Shown one piece after another: positions 7,606 to 15,863 of a DNA stretch of 37,776 bases. The stretch comes from Chloroflexota bacterium (GTDB lineage: Bacteria; Chloroflexota; Dehalococcoidia; GIF9; UBA5629), in contig VGNY01000010.1 in assembly GCA_016865895.1 (NCBI GenBank), positions 1 to 37,776 on the forward strand, read 5' to 3'. Position 1 is the stretch's first letter, and each line of letters starts with the position of its first letter. The notes beneath the pieces were generated by a model that was not told where the DNA came from, did not search any database, and saw nothing but the letters and a program-made list of their open reading frames with translations. Position numbers and translations under genes: made by a program.

Positions 7606-7809
7606 CTGCCCTTTTGTGGCTCCATTATGCTTGAGCGAAGGTGGTCATACATTGCCTGGCTATCTATTGCATTCGAAATTTGCTAGCCCTTCAAAAGTAT
7701 ATAGCAAAATCTTGGCCTCGACAAGACGTCTAACTTGTTATCCTGCACTAGCCAGTTAAACCCAAATGTTGTAAGATTTGTTTACCAGATAACAAGAGGA
7801 GGGATTAGC

Positions 7810-8082
7810 ATGGCTGAAGCGGAATTTTATGAATTGACTGCCAGTGTAATATCTCAAAAGGGCCATTGTGCTCTCAACCACAAGGTTGGCGATGAATTTC
7901 GCATTGGTGACAAGACTCCTGCAGGCATGTGCCCCTGGGCATTTTACGCCTTGTTTCCTTTTATCTCGGTTCTTCAATTCGGCGGTTCTTTCCCCTGGGA
8001 AGAGGACCGGGATAAGACCGTAGTCGCCTGTCCTGACCCGGCAAACCCCGTCATCTTTGAATTGAAGCGCTTGCGGACATAA
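7810..8082 (+). CDS. TIGR04076-family small cysteine protein
   Basis: A 90-residue protein. The motif KGHCALNHKVGDEFRIGDKTPAGMCPWAF (the CxxxHKVGDEF element) is typical of the TIGR04076 family, whose function is unknown. Later CPDPANPVIFELKR completes the family pattern. The ATG at 7810 is preferred over an upstream in-frame start at 7735 because AGAGGAGGG lies 7-8 bases before it. The residues before 7810 are also not family-like. The amidase gene follows after 23 bp and may be co-transcribed. Confidence 0.85.
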   Translation: MAEAEFYELTASVISQKGHCALNHKVGDEFRIGDKTPAGMCPWAFYALFPFISVLQFGGSFPWEEDRDKTVVACPDPANPVIFELKRLRT

Positions 8083-8105
8083 CCGTTACTTAGCAGGAAG
8101 GGGGT

Positions 8106-9545
8106 ATGAAGATGGCGAAGTCAGACGATTTTGCTTTTCTTGATGCCACCGCTCAGGCTGAGCTGGTGAGAAAGAGAGAAGTTAAGCCATTAGAGCTAGT
8201 AGATGCGGCTATTAAGCGGATTGAGCGGCTAAATCCTACTCTTAATGCTGTGGTTACGCCCATGTATGAGCAGGCGCGTACCACAGCCGCAGGTAAGTTG
8301 TCCAAGAGGCCTTTCACCGGCGTACCATTTCTGATTAAAGATATTGTGGCTTCGTGTGCTGGGGTACGCATGACGCTAGGGTCAAGTTTTCTGCGGGATT
8401 TAGTACCGCCGAGGGACAGTGAACTTGTAGTGCGGTTGAAACGAGCCGGGTTGATTATATTAGGAAAGACTAACACGCCGGAGCTGGGGCTTTTGCCGAC
8501 GACCGAGCCTCGCTTGTTCGGGCCTACTCATAATCCCTGGAATACAAGCCGAACTGCTGGCGGCTCCAGTGGAGGCTCGGCAGCTGCGGTAGCTGCTGGC
8601 TTTGTTCCAATAGCTCATGCTAATGATGGTGGTGGCTCAATTCGGATTCCGGCTTCGTGTTGTGGACTCTTTGGCCTTAAGCCTACAAGAGCACGAAATC
8701 CTCTGGGACCTAGTTTTGGCGATATGATGGGTGGACTCGTAGTTGAACATGGTGTAACCCGCACGGTTCGAGATAGTGCTGCGTTGCTTGATGCCACTTC
8801 GGGTCCAGATTTGGGTGACCCCTATTGGGCTCCGCCGCCGAAGCGCCCGTTCTTGAAAGAGGTAGGTGCTGAACCTGGGCAACTCCGTATTGCTTTTACC
8901 ACTAAAGCTGCTACTGGTGTCCCAGTGCATGCTGATTGCGTCAACGCAGTTCGTGATGCTGCAGCGCTATGTGCTGACCTGAAGCATGAGGTAGTTGAGG
9001 CATCTCCGAAGGTTAATGGTGAGTTGGTGGGCCGTGCTTTCATGATTATCTGGTCGGTGGGCTGTGCCTGGACTATAGATGGTGCTGCTACGGCACTGGG
9101 TCGAAAAGCCGTCCGGGACGAGTTTGAACCGGCCACATGGGTGATGTATGAAATCGGGCAGCGACAGAGCGCACCAGCTTATCTGGGAGCTGTGACAATG
9201 CTCCAAGGCATAGCCCGTGATTTTGCCCGCTTTTTTGTTGATTATGATATCTTGCTTACTCCTACTCTTGCTGAACCACCGTTACCCCTCGGGTCGTTTG
9301 ATTCTCCACCGGAAGCCCCGCTACAAGCGCAACGCCGTGCTGCGGCTTTCTGTCCCTTCACACCGATTTGTAATATAACAGGGCAGCCAGCTATGTCGGT
9401 GCCACTTTTCTGGAATGAAAATGGTTTGCCGATAGGGACTCATTTTGTTGGCCGCTTTGGTGACGAGGCTACTCTTTTTCGTCTCGCAGCACAACTTGAG
9501 GCAGCACGGCCATGGGCGGACCGTCGCCCATCGATGTCAGTATGA
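8106..9545 (+). CDS. amidase signature family hydrolase
   Basis: A 479-residue cytoplasmic amidase. The catalytic triad is visible: Lys78 (in FLIKDI), the cis-Ser154 in AGGSSGGS, and the nucleophile Ser178 in [10 protein letters not shown]. The 24-residue spacing of the two serines is as in known members. Closest types are GatA-like amidases and fatty-acid-amide or acylamidases. There is no gatB or gatC neighbour, so a tRNA amidotransferase role is unlikely; the substrate is unknown. GGAAGGGGG precedes the ATG at 8106, and an alternative ATG lies at 8112. It lies 23 bp after the TIGR04076 gene. Confidence 0.92.
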   Translation: MKMAKSDDFAFLDATAQAELVRKREVKPLELVDAAIKRIERLNPTLNAVVTPMYEQARTTAAGKLSKRPFTGVPFLIKDIVASCAGVRMTLGSSFLRDLVPPRDSELVVRLKRAGLIILGKTNTPELGLLPTTEPRLFGPTHNPWNTSRTAGGSSGGSAAAVAAGFVPIAHANDGGGSIRIPASCCGLFGLKPTRARNPLGPSFGDMMGGLVVEHGVTRTVRDSAALLDATSGPDLGDPYWAPPPKRPFLKEVGAEPGQLRIAFTTKAATGVPVHADCVNAVRDAAALCADLKHEVVEASPKVNGELVGRAFMIIWSVGCAWTIDGAATALGRKAVRDEFEPATWVMYEIGQRQSAPAYLGAVTMLQGIARDFARFFVDYDILLTPTLAEPPLPLGSFDSPPEAPLQAQRRAAAFCPFTPICNITGQPAMSVPLFWNENGLPIGTHFVGRFGDEATLFRLAAQLEAARPWADRRPSMSV

Positions 9546-9613
9546 AAATTCGTGTGTAGTTGCAACCCTGCAGGATTGATTAGTGAGACTAAAGCCAACT
9601 ATATGTTTTTGGC

Positions 9614-9641
9614 TTGACAAACCCCCATCATTCTGTATACG
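9614..9641 (+). promoter_or_regulatory. promoter candidate for the GAF histidine kinase
   Basis: TTGACA (9614-9619), a 16-bp spacer, then TATACG (9636-9641). It lies about 80 bp before the kinase ATG. Confidence 0.5.
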
Positions 9642-9721
9642 CTTACACCAATTTAGCTGTGGTTTTATCGCTGGTTGAACAAATGACTGCAGTGCTTGAG
9701 TTTAGGTGGTAATCTGGGTAT

Positions 9722-10918
9722 ATGGAAGAAGGTCAGCGCTACAAAGTACTTTACAAGATAGCTCATGAACTCAATTCCAATTTAGCACCTCAAGAGGTAC
9801 TGCGAACTATTGTGGAGACTATCTGCGATGCGGCTGGCGCAAAAGGTTGTTCACTTATGCTGTTGACTCCGGACCGAGAGCAGTTAATACATACTGTAGC
9901 GCATGGGTTAAGTGACTGGTATGTTCGAAAAGGGCCGGTGAGGGTAGATGCTGCTATGGCGCAGTCACTTGACGGCAAACCGGTGGCGATAATCGATGCT
10001 ACCACTGACAGCCGTGTTCAGTACAGGGAGCAGGCGAAAAAGGAAGGTATAGTGTCTATGCTCTCTATTCCTCTTATGCGGCGTGGTCAAGTTATTGGTA
10101 TTTTGCGCATCTATACCTCACAACCGCGCGATTTTACTGAACAGGAGATAGACTTTTTTGGCGCTCTGGCTAACCTGGGCGCTGTTGCTCTGGAGAGGGC
10201 GGAGTTGCTGGAGGAGGAGAAGAAGCGATTTCTTCACTTTGTCAGTATTGCTGCCCATGATTTGAAAGCGCCTCTTTCTGCAATACAGAGTTTTTTGGGA
10301 GTGATACTTGGTGGCTATGCCGGTGAGTTGAATGAAAAGCAAAAACACATGATGGAAAGAGCAAGTCAGAGGATTGCTGAGCTGCTTAACCTTATCAGCA
10401 ATCTGCTGGATATCCCTCGTATTGAGATGGGGCAGTTGGTTCAGGAGATGACGGAGGTATCGCTGGGCAAAATAATAGATAGTTTTGTTGAGGAAGGTTC
10501 TAGCCTGGCGCAGCAGAAGGGGATAAAATTCTCGGCTCAAGTACCTCAAGAGTTATCTTGTGTATATGGTTCTCCGACCAGGTTACAGCAAGTGATAACC
10601 AACCTTGTGAACAATGCCATCAACTATACTGACCAGGGTGAAGTTGTCCTGCGAGCTATAGAAACAGATAACGAGATTTTGGTTGAAGTGGCCGATACAG
10701 GGTGTGGGATTCCCTCCGATGACTTACCAAAGGTATTTCAGGACTTCTTCCGAGGTAGCAATGTCGGCCCTAAAGGTACTGGTTTGGGATTATCCATCTC
10801 CAGGAGGATTATAGAAGCTCACGGGGGCAAGATTTGGGCCGAGAGTCCCTGTGCTGAAACCGGTAAGGGAAGTAAGTTTTGCTTCACGCTCCCGAAAAAG
10901 GTAAAGGTGGCTATGTAG
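9722..10918 (+). CDS. soluble GAF-domain sensor histidine kinase
   Basis: A 398-residue protein without membrane segments. A GAF domain (about residues 10-160) senses an unknown intracellular ligand. The HisKA dimerisation domain carries the phospho-acceptor His179 in FVSIAAHDLKAPLSAIQ. The HATPase domain (about 280-395) has N-box NLVNNAINYT, DTGCGI and GTGLGLSI. Cytoplasmic location is inferred from the lack of a signal or span. Two receiver-only regulators follow (11019 and 11459) and are likely partners. The ribosome binding site is weak (AGGTGG about 12 bases upstream). Confidence 0.93.
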   Translation: MEEGQRYKVLYKIAHELNSNLAPQEVLRTIVETICDAAGAKGCSLMLLTPDREQLIHTVAHGLSDWYVRKGPVRVDAAMAQSLDGKPVAIIDATTDSRVQYREQAKKEGIVSMLSIPLMRRGQVIGILRIYTSQPRDFTEQEIDFFGALANLGAVALERAELLEEEKKRFLHFVSIAAHDLKAPLSAIQSFLGVILGGYAGELNEKQKHMMERASQRIAELLNLISNLLDIPRIEMGQLVQEMTEVSLGKIIDSFVEEGSSLAQQKGIKFSAQVPQELSCVYGSPTRLQQVITNLVNNAINYTDQGEVVLRAIETDNEILVEVADTGCGIPSDDLPKVFQDFFRGSNVGPKGTGLGLSISRRIIEAHGGKIWAESPCAETGKGSKFCFTLPKKVKVAM

Positions 10919-10989
10919 TTTTTGAGGTATATAGTTTGAGAGGTTTTGCGTTCGCACATATAGGAATATGGATTTATTGTGCTGTTATT

Positions 10990-10998
10990 TGATATAAT
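10990..10998 (+). promoter_or_regulatory. extended -10 element upstream of first receiver gene
   Basis: TGATATAAT (extended -10 TGnTATAAT) lies about 20 bp before the ATG at 11019, with no good -35. The resulting leader would be only about 14 nt and lacks a clear Shine-Dalgarno sequence. Confidence 0.45.
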
Positions 10999-11018
10999 TC
11001 GCCGAAGCTTACGAGCCG

Positions 11019-11423
11019 ATGATAGGTAAGAAGGTTCTAGTAGTTGATGATGACCCTGATATTTTAGATGCTGTGAGCATGATTCTGGAGGCGCAGGGCT
11101 ATGAGGTGGTCTTGGCTCATGATGGTGTGGAATGCTTAGATAAGCTCATTACAGAAAAGCCAGATATAGTGATACTCGACCTTCTGATGCCTAAGATGGA
11201 CGGCTTTGCTGTCTATAAGGAGCTCCAGTCTCCCAAGTGGGCCGAGTACCGTGATATCCCTATCCTCATCTTGAGTTCGGTGCGGGAGGAGGCTAGCCGC
11301 CGTCGCTACGAATTGGAAACAGGTCAAGAGCTTAAAGCGGACGAGTATATAGAAAAACCTATATTACCCGGTATCTTACTTGACTGTGTGGAAAAGCTGC
11401 TTAAACGAAGGCAGCGGCTCTAA
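11019..11423 (+). CDS. single-domain response regulator (receiver only)
   Basis: A 134-residue CheY-like receiver. The acidic pocket is at Asp10-12 (VVDDDPD), the phospho-acceptor is Asp54 in VILDLLMPKMDG, the switch residue is Ser in LILSS, and Lys113 is in YIEKP. There is no output domain. The segment between beta-4 and the KP motif is longer than usual (EEASRRRYELETGQELKADE). The next regulator shares this feature, which suggests an old duplication. The likely phosphodonor is the GAF kinase upstream. Confidence 0.93.
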   Translation: MIGKKVLVVDDDPDILDAVSMILEAQGYEVVLAHDGVECLDKLITEKPDIVILDLLMPKMDGFAVYKELQSPKWAEYRDIPILILSSVREEASRRRYELETGQELKADEYIEKPILPGILLDCVEKLLKRRQRL

Positions 11424-11458
11424 TCCGCAATGAAATGCTTTGAGGAGGTGACAAGATA

Positions 11459-11848
11459 ATGGAGCGCAAAAGTAAGGTTCTTCTTGTTGATGATGATAAG
11501 GACTTTGTGGAAGCAACTAAACTGGTCCTGGAGAGCAAGCCCTATGAAGTGATAGTTGCCTATGATGGGGATGAAGGATTGGCGAAAGCGAGGAAAGAAA
11601 AGCCTGATTTGATTATATTGGACATCATAATGCCTGTCAAGGATGGGTTTAGCGCTGCTGAACAGCTTAAAAAAGACCCTGAGCTTGGTAAAATCCCCGT
11701 CATAATGTTAACCAGCTTCTCCCAAAAGATGGGTGAGACTTCCCTGAGTGTCAGTCAGGGCCTTACACTCGATACCGAGGACTACGTGGACAAGCCAGTA
11801 GCTCCTGAAGAGCTGCTGAGGAGAGTGCAAAAGCTGCTTAAGAAGTAG
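11459..11848 (+). CDS. single-domain response regulator (receiver only)
   Basis: A 129-residue CheY-like receiver with Asp11-13 (LVDDDKD), phospho-acceptor Asp55 in IILDIIMPVKDG, Thr in MLTS, and a Lys in YVDKP. It has the same lengthened loop before DxYxxKP (KMGETSLSVSQGLTLDTED) as the regulator at 11019. A strong AGGAGGTGA site precedes the ATG. Its 3' end overlaps the convergent cyclic-nucleotide-binding gene by 11 bp. There is no output domain, so it probably acts by protein contact. Confidence 0.93.
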   Translation: MERKSKVLLVDDDKDFVEATKLVLESKPYEVIVAYDGDEGLAKARKEKPDLIILDIIMPVKDGFSAAEQLKKDPELGKIPVIMLTSFSQKMGETSLSVSQGLTLDTEDYVDKPVAPEELLRRVQKLLKK

Positions 11849-12347
11849 CTACTCGAGCCGTTTTTCTTTTCTCAGCGGCAGTTTTTTTGTCAGGGAGCTT
11901 AGCATGTATGTCTCTTAATCTTCTTGCGATAACTCTCACCAGGCTTTTCATCACCTCATAGCCAAGCACATGGTTTCGGTCCATCAGCTCGTTTAGCTCA
12001 GCGCCTGATACCGATATTACGGTGGAAGGCCTGACACAGATTGCCGACATATTCCGAGAGTGGGGTGGTATCAATGATGACCAGCCGAAAACATCTCCTT
12101 TGGTAACTGTATCGACCCGCACAAGTGTCAGCTTTTTTTCACCTTCTTGATGTAACGCAACCGCAAGGCTTACTGTCCCCTCCTCCACAATGTAGAAATC
12201 CTTTGCATCAGTATCTTCACGAAATATGACTTGTCCTGTTCTATAGTTGTGTCTGTGCCAGGAAGGTAGGCTCGCTATCTTTTCCAGGTCGCTGTCGCTA
12301 AGTCCTACGAATACTTCGCATCGTTTAAGTATTTGAACCAGGTTCAT
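11838..12347 (-). CDS. cyclic-nucleotide-binding domain protein without DNA-binding domain
   Basis: A 169-residue protein of the Crp/Fnr superfamily, consisting of only the cNMP-binding beta-roll. It opens with LKRCEVFVGLSDSDLEKIA, then IFREDTDAKDFYIVEEGTVSL, then GDVFGWSSLIPPHSRNMSAICV in the phosphate-binding cassette position. It ends after a helix and a Lys/Arg-rich tail (about 150-169), with no helix-turn-helix. It may therefore be a sensor that regulates a partner protein, not a transcription factor. It overlaps the 3' end of the receiver gene on the opposite strand. Confidence 0.88.
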   Translation of the reverse strand: MNLVQILKRCEVFVGLSDSDLEKIASLPSWHRHNYRTGQVIFREDTDAKDFYIVEEGTVSLAVALHQEGEKKLTLVRVDTVTKGDVFGWSSLIPPHSRNMSAICVRPSTVISVSGAELNELMDRNHVLGYEVMKSLVRVIARRLRDIHAKLPDKKTAAEKRKTARVATS

Positions 12348-12503
12348 TCGGGAATCCCTTTGATATTATTAATGGGAGGCATTTTGGCGTTGATTGAGAT
12401 ATTATCCTCACGGAACCATTATAGCTAGCAAACATAAAGAGGTAAAGTCAAGGAGGAACTGCACTGCTTGGCAAAAGGCTGCTATGCTGCGCCCCCCCCT
12501 TTT
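12348..12503. other. gene-free stretch
   Basis: This is the first part of the 379-bp gap before the NuoG/FdhA-like gene. I see no gene or clear structure in it. A run of C then T lies at 12491-12505, just before the promoter at 12504. Confidence 0.4.
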
Positions 12504-12532
12504 TTGACACATGCTTGAGGATGTAGTAAACT
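12504..12532 (+). promoter_or_regulatory. promoter candidate for the NuoG/FdhA-like operon
   Basis: TTGACA (12504-12509), a 17-bp spacer, then TAAACT (12527-12532). This would give a leader of nearly 190 nt before the TTG start at 12727. No known riboswitch was recognised in that leader. Confidence 0.5.
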
Positions 12533-12726
12533 CATTCGCTAGACTCCGAATAGGAGACGAGCAGCTGCTGTAGAATGGGAATTGGCTGTTTCTGCTATAA
12601 GGCCGTATCTAAGATATTTATGTTGTTGCATACTGAGTGTGGCTGAAGGCCTGAGTGAGCGGGTTGTGGTTGTGGCTCTTCGGTGGCTGACCTTGTGTGG
12701 TAGATTAGCGTAGAGAAGAGGCGAAA

Positions 12727-15381
12727 TTGGAGGCAATTACTATCACGCTCAACGGGCGGGAGATAAGTGGCCAGCCCGGGATGACCATCTTGGACTTGGC
12801 CCAGGAGGCAGGCGTACAAATCCCCACTCTTTGCCATGACCCTTATCTTGACCCTGTTGGTGCCTGCCGCATTTGTATAGTGGAAGATGAGCGGTCGGGT
12901 GTCTTGATGGCTTCTTGCGTTACTCCTATAGCACCAGGGATGGTAATTAGCACTCAATCGCCACGGGTGCTGGAGCGCCGGAGGACCATAGTCAAACTCA
13001 TGCTGGCTAGCCATCCCGATTCCTGTCTTGTGTGCGATAAAGGTAACCGTTGCCAATTGCGCAAAGTTGCCGCAGACATGGGCGTTGGGCTGGTAGAATT
13101 CCAGAGGATTCCCCAACTATCAACTATCGAGGAGGTTAATCCCTTCATTGAGAGAGATTTGAGTAAGTGTATCCTTTGTGCCAAATGTATCCGAGCGTGT
13201 CAGGAGCTAGTTGGTGAAGGTGCTATTGATTATCTTGGCCGCGGGTTTATCTCCAAGCCGGCAACGTTTGGTAACCTGCCGTTAGAAAAGTCCGAGTGCA
13301 CATTTTGTGGAACATGTGTAGCAATATGTCCCACAGGTGCCATCATGGAGAAAGAGAAAACTTATAGGGGGACGACTACGACAACTGTCCGTACAACCTG
13401 TCCGTATTGTGGCTGCGGCTGTGGCATTTATTTGGAGGTAAAAGACAACCATTTGGTACGAATCAGACCTGATGGGGATAATCTGCTGAATCATGGTACC
13501 CTTTGTGTCAGGGGGAGCTACGGCTGCGATTTTGTGCATAGCCCAGAGAGACTAACCAGCCCAATGATTAAGGTGAATGGCAACTTTGAGGCAGTGACAT
13601 GGGATGAAGCCTTGAGCTCGGTGGCTGATGCATTTAAGCGAATAAAAGAGGCTCATGGCTCTAACAGCCTGGCTGTCTTCGGTTCGTCCAAATGCACCAA
13701 CGAAGAGAATTACTTGCTACAAAGGTTTGCCCGATGTGTGCTAGGTACCAATAACATTGACAACGGCGGCCGGCTATACAGTACTGCCAGTGATATAGGG
13801 CTTTGGGAGACTATCGGTTATCACGGTACCACGAGCTCTCTTGATAGCCTGGAACGGTCTCAGGTGATATTAGTCATTGGAGCTAATCCGTCCTCCTCAG
13901 CGCCGCTGGTGGAGTATGCTATCAAGCGTGCTGTTAAACGTAAAGGCGCCAAGTTGTTGTTGATAGACCCCGCGGGAACGAAGCTTGCCTCGTGGGCGCA
14001 TCTCTGGATTAGACCTAAAGTCGGTACGGATGTGGTTCTTTTAAACGGTATGGCCAAGGTAATTATTGATGAAGAGTTGTTCAATAAAGATTACGTGTCT
14101 AAGAAAACAGACAACTTTGAGACATTGGATAAGGCTTTACAGGCATATACCATGGACTATGTGGAGCAAATTACAGGAGTTAAAGTGAAGGAGATACGCC
14201 ATGTCGCTCGGCTCTTCGCCGAGGCTGACTGTGCTTCCATAGTCTATGGTAACGGTATCACCCAATATGTTAATGGGGTAAGTAGTGTGGTTGCTTTGGC
14301 GAACTTGGCGATGTTGACTGGATGCATTGGGGATAGTGGGGGTGGCATCTACGTGCTGCAAAGGGAAAATAATGGGCAAGGGGCCTGCGACATGGGCACC
14401 CTCCCCGATTTTCTCCCAGGCTATCAGAGTCTGAAAGACGCTCAAGCCAGGGAGAGATTCGAAGCCCGATGGGGATGTCACTTACCTACTGATGCCGGGT
14501 TATCAGCCCTGGAGATGGTTATTGGGGCAAAAGAAGGCAAAATAAAGGGAATGTATATTGTGGGTGAAAATCCAGTGGTCAGTTTCCCCAATTCGAACCT
14601 TGTGAGGCAGGCTCTGGAATCATTGGATTTCCTGGTGGTGCAGGATATGTTTCTTACTGAGACGGCGAAACTGGCGAAGGTGGTCTTGCCAGCTGCTAGC
14701 TTTGCTGAAAAAGAAGGAACGTTTACCAATTTTGATGGCACAGTGCGGAAGTTACGAAAAGCCTTGGAGCCATGTGGAGGTAGCTTGCCAGACTGGGAAA
14801 TAACACTTCGGCTGGTACAGAAGATGAACTATCCGATGCTGTATTTTTCTCCTCAGGAAATGATGGACGAAATTGCAGAATTGGTTCCTTTGTATCAGGG
14901 CGTGAATTATGCTGATTTGGAGAAGAAAGGGCGGCATTCTCCTAGGCGTCAATTTTCCGGCACACTCGGGCATTTTTCTCCAGTCGAGTATATTTCACGG
15001 CCTGATAGTTTGGATAATGGGTATCCTTACACCCTGTTGACTGGAACTATCTTGTATCAATTCGGCACTGGTTCCAGGAGCTCGAGATCTTCACGCTTGA
15101 AAAAATTCTCACCGGAAGCTTTTGTTGAAATCAGCAAGGCTGACGCTAAAGGTCTCAAAGTCAAAGACGGCGACAAAGTCAGGATAGTATCGTCTGTTGG
15201 CGAGTTGGTGACTTCGGTTAAAATCACTGACATGCTTAATAAAGGGATGATTTTTATGCCTCTCTCATTTCCAGAGAGTTCGGTCAACGGACTTTTTGAC
15301 ATTGTATTAGCTCCCAGAACGAAATCCCCAGCTTTAAAAACATGTTCGGTAAGGCTGGAAAGGATTGGAAGCTGTGCCTGA
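12727..15381 (+). CDS. NuoG/FdhA-like iron-sulfur molybdopterin-fold subunit lacking the Cys/Sec ligand
   Basis: An 884-residue protein with the layout of NAD-linked formate dehydrogenase alpha subunits. A 2Fe-2S ferredoxin domain (C36, C47, C50, C64) is followed by a NuoG His/Cys cluster (near 97-113). Two 4Fe-4S clusters (CILCAKCIRAC, CTFCGTCVAICP) come next. The bis-MGD fold has its own 4Fe-4S site (CPYCGCGCG ... CVRG) and a C-terminal dinucleotide-binding domain. Where formate dehydrogenases have R-[LV]-[CU]-H, this protein has R349-L-Y351-S352, so the Mo/W ligand and its His are missing. There is no in-frame TGA. It may be an electron-transfer scaffold like NuoG. The TTG start has GAGG 5 bases upstream. 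It overlaps nuoE. Confidence 0.9.
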   Translation: MEAITITLNGREISGQPGMTILDLAQEAGVQIPTLCHDPYLDPVGACRICIVEDERSGVLMASCVTPIAPGMVISTQSPRVLERRRTIVKLMLASHPDSCLVCDKGNRCQLRKVAADMGVGLVEFQRIPQLSTIEEVNPFIERDLSKCILCAKCIRACQELVGEGAIDYLGRGFISKPATFGNLPLEKSECTFCGTCVAICPTGAIMEKEKTYRGTTTTTVRTTCPYCGCGCGIYLEVKDNHLVRIRPDGDNLLNHGTLCVRGSYGCDFVHSPERLTSPMIKVNGNFEAVTWDEALSSVADAFKRIKEAHGSNSLAVFGSSKCTNEENYLLQRFARCVLGTNNIDNGGRLYSTASDIGLWETIGYHGTTSSLDSLERSQVILVIGANPSSSAPLVEYAIKRAVKRKGAKLLLIDPAGTKLASWAHLWIRPKVGTDVVLLNGMAKVIIDEELFNKDYVSKKTDNFETLDKALQAYTMDYVEQITGVKVKEIRHVARLFAEADCASIVYGNGITQYVNGVSSVVALANLAMLTGCIGDSGGGIYVLQRENNGQGACDMGTLPDFLPGYQSLKDAQARERFEARWGCHLPTDAGLSALEMVIGAKEGKIKGMYIVGENPVVSFPNSNLVRQALESLDFLVVQDMFLTETAKLAKVVLPAASFAEKEGTFTNFDGTVRKLRKALEPCGGSLPDWEITLRLVQKMNYPMLYFSPQEMMDEIAELVPLYQGVNYADLEKKGRHSPRRQFSGTLGHFSPVEYISRPDSLDNGYPYTLLTGTILYQFGTGSRSSRSSRLKKFSPEAFVEISKADAKGLKVKDGDKVRIVSSVGELVTSVKITDMLNKGMIFMPLSFPESSVNGLFDIVLAPRTKSPALKTCSVRLERIGSCA

Positions 15382-15862
15382 GACTAAAACAAAACCCGGG
15401 CTTAATTTGGCGCGGATAGATGAGCTTATCACTGAAGGTCGGGAGCAGAAGTGGGCTTTGATTCCACTCCTTCAGAAAATACAGGAAGAGTTTGGATATA
15501 TCCCTCCTGAGGTGGTGCAGCCTATCGCTAGGGCTTTGGGCTTATTTCCAGCACAGGTACAAGGAGTGATTACCTTCTATGCACAGTTGTATACCAAACC
15601 ACAAGGGAGGAAAGTTGTCAGGGTATGTCGGGGGACAGCGTGCCACGTACGAGGTGGGAAAACGATATTGAAATTGGTGAAACAGCATCTGGGTCTTGAA
15701 GAAGGTGAGACTACTCCTGATTATGAATATACATTGGAGACGGTTGCCTGCATAGGGGTTTGTGCTCTGGCCCCCAACATAGTCATTGGTACGACGACCT
15801 ACGGGCACATGAATCCCAAAAAAGTAGCCCAATTATTTGGTGAGGGAAAGGGTGCGGAATAG
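15374..15862 (+). CDS. NuoE-like [2Fe-2S] subunit (24 kDa type)
   Basis: A 162-residue thioredoxin-like ferredoxin subunit. The N-terminal helical part contains LLQKIQEEFGYIPPEVV (about 32-48). The [2Fe-2S] ligands are C85, C90 (CRGTAC) and C126, C130 (CIGVC), the family pattern. It passes electrons from the flavin subunit to other clusters. GTG 15374 is preferred over TTG 15365 because AAAGGA ends 9 bases before it. Either start overlaps the upstream stop, implying coupled translation. The next gene starts 1 bp after its stop. The partners are the NuoG-like and NuoF-GltD proteins. Confidence 0.92.
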   Translation: MPETKTKPGLNLARIDELITEGREQKWALIPLLQKIQEEFGYIPPEVVQPIARALGLFPAQVQGVITFYAQLYTKPQGRKVVRVCRGTACHVRGGKTILKLVKQHLGLEEGETTPDYEYTLETVACIGVCALAPNIVIGTTTYGHMNPKKVAQLFGEGKGAE

Positions 15863-15863
15863 T

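Noticed and set aside
8106-9545. GatA subunit of the tRNA amidotransferase
   Set aside because: There are no gatB or gatC neighbours, and the sequence between the motifs does not look like GatA; a general amidase is safer.
13700-13830. Selenocysteine codon in the FdhA-like gene
   Set aside because: The ligand position reads TAC-AGT (Tyr-Ser). There is no in-frame TGA before the normal stop at 15379 and no SECIS-like need.
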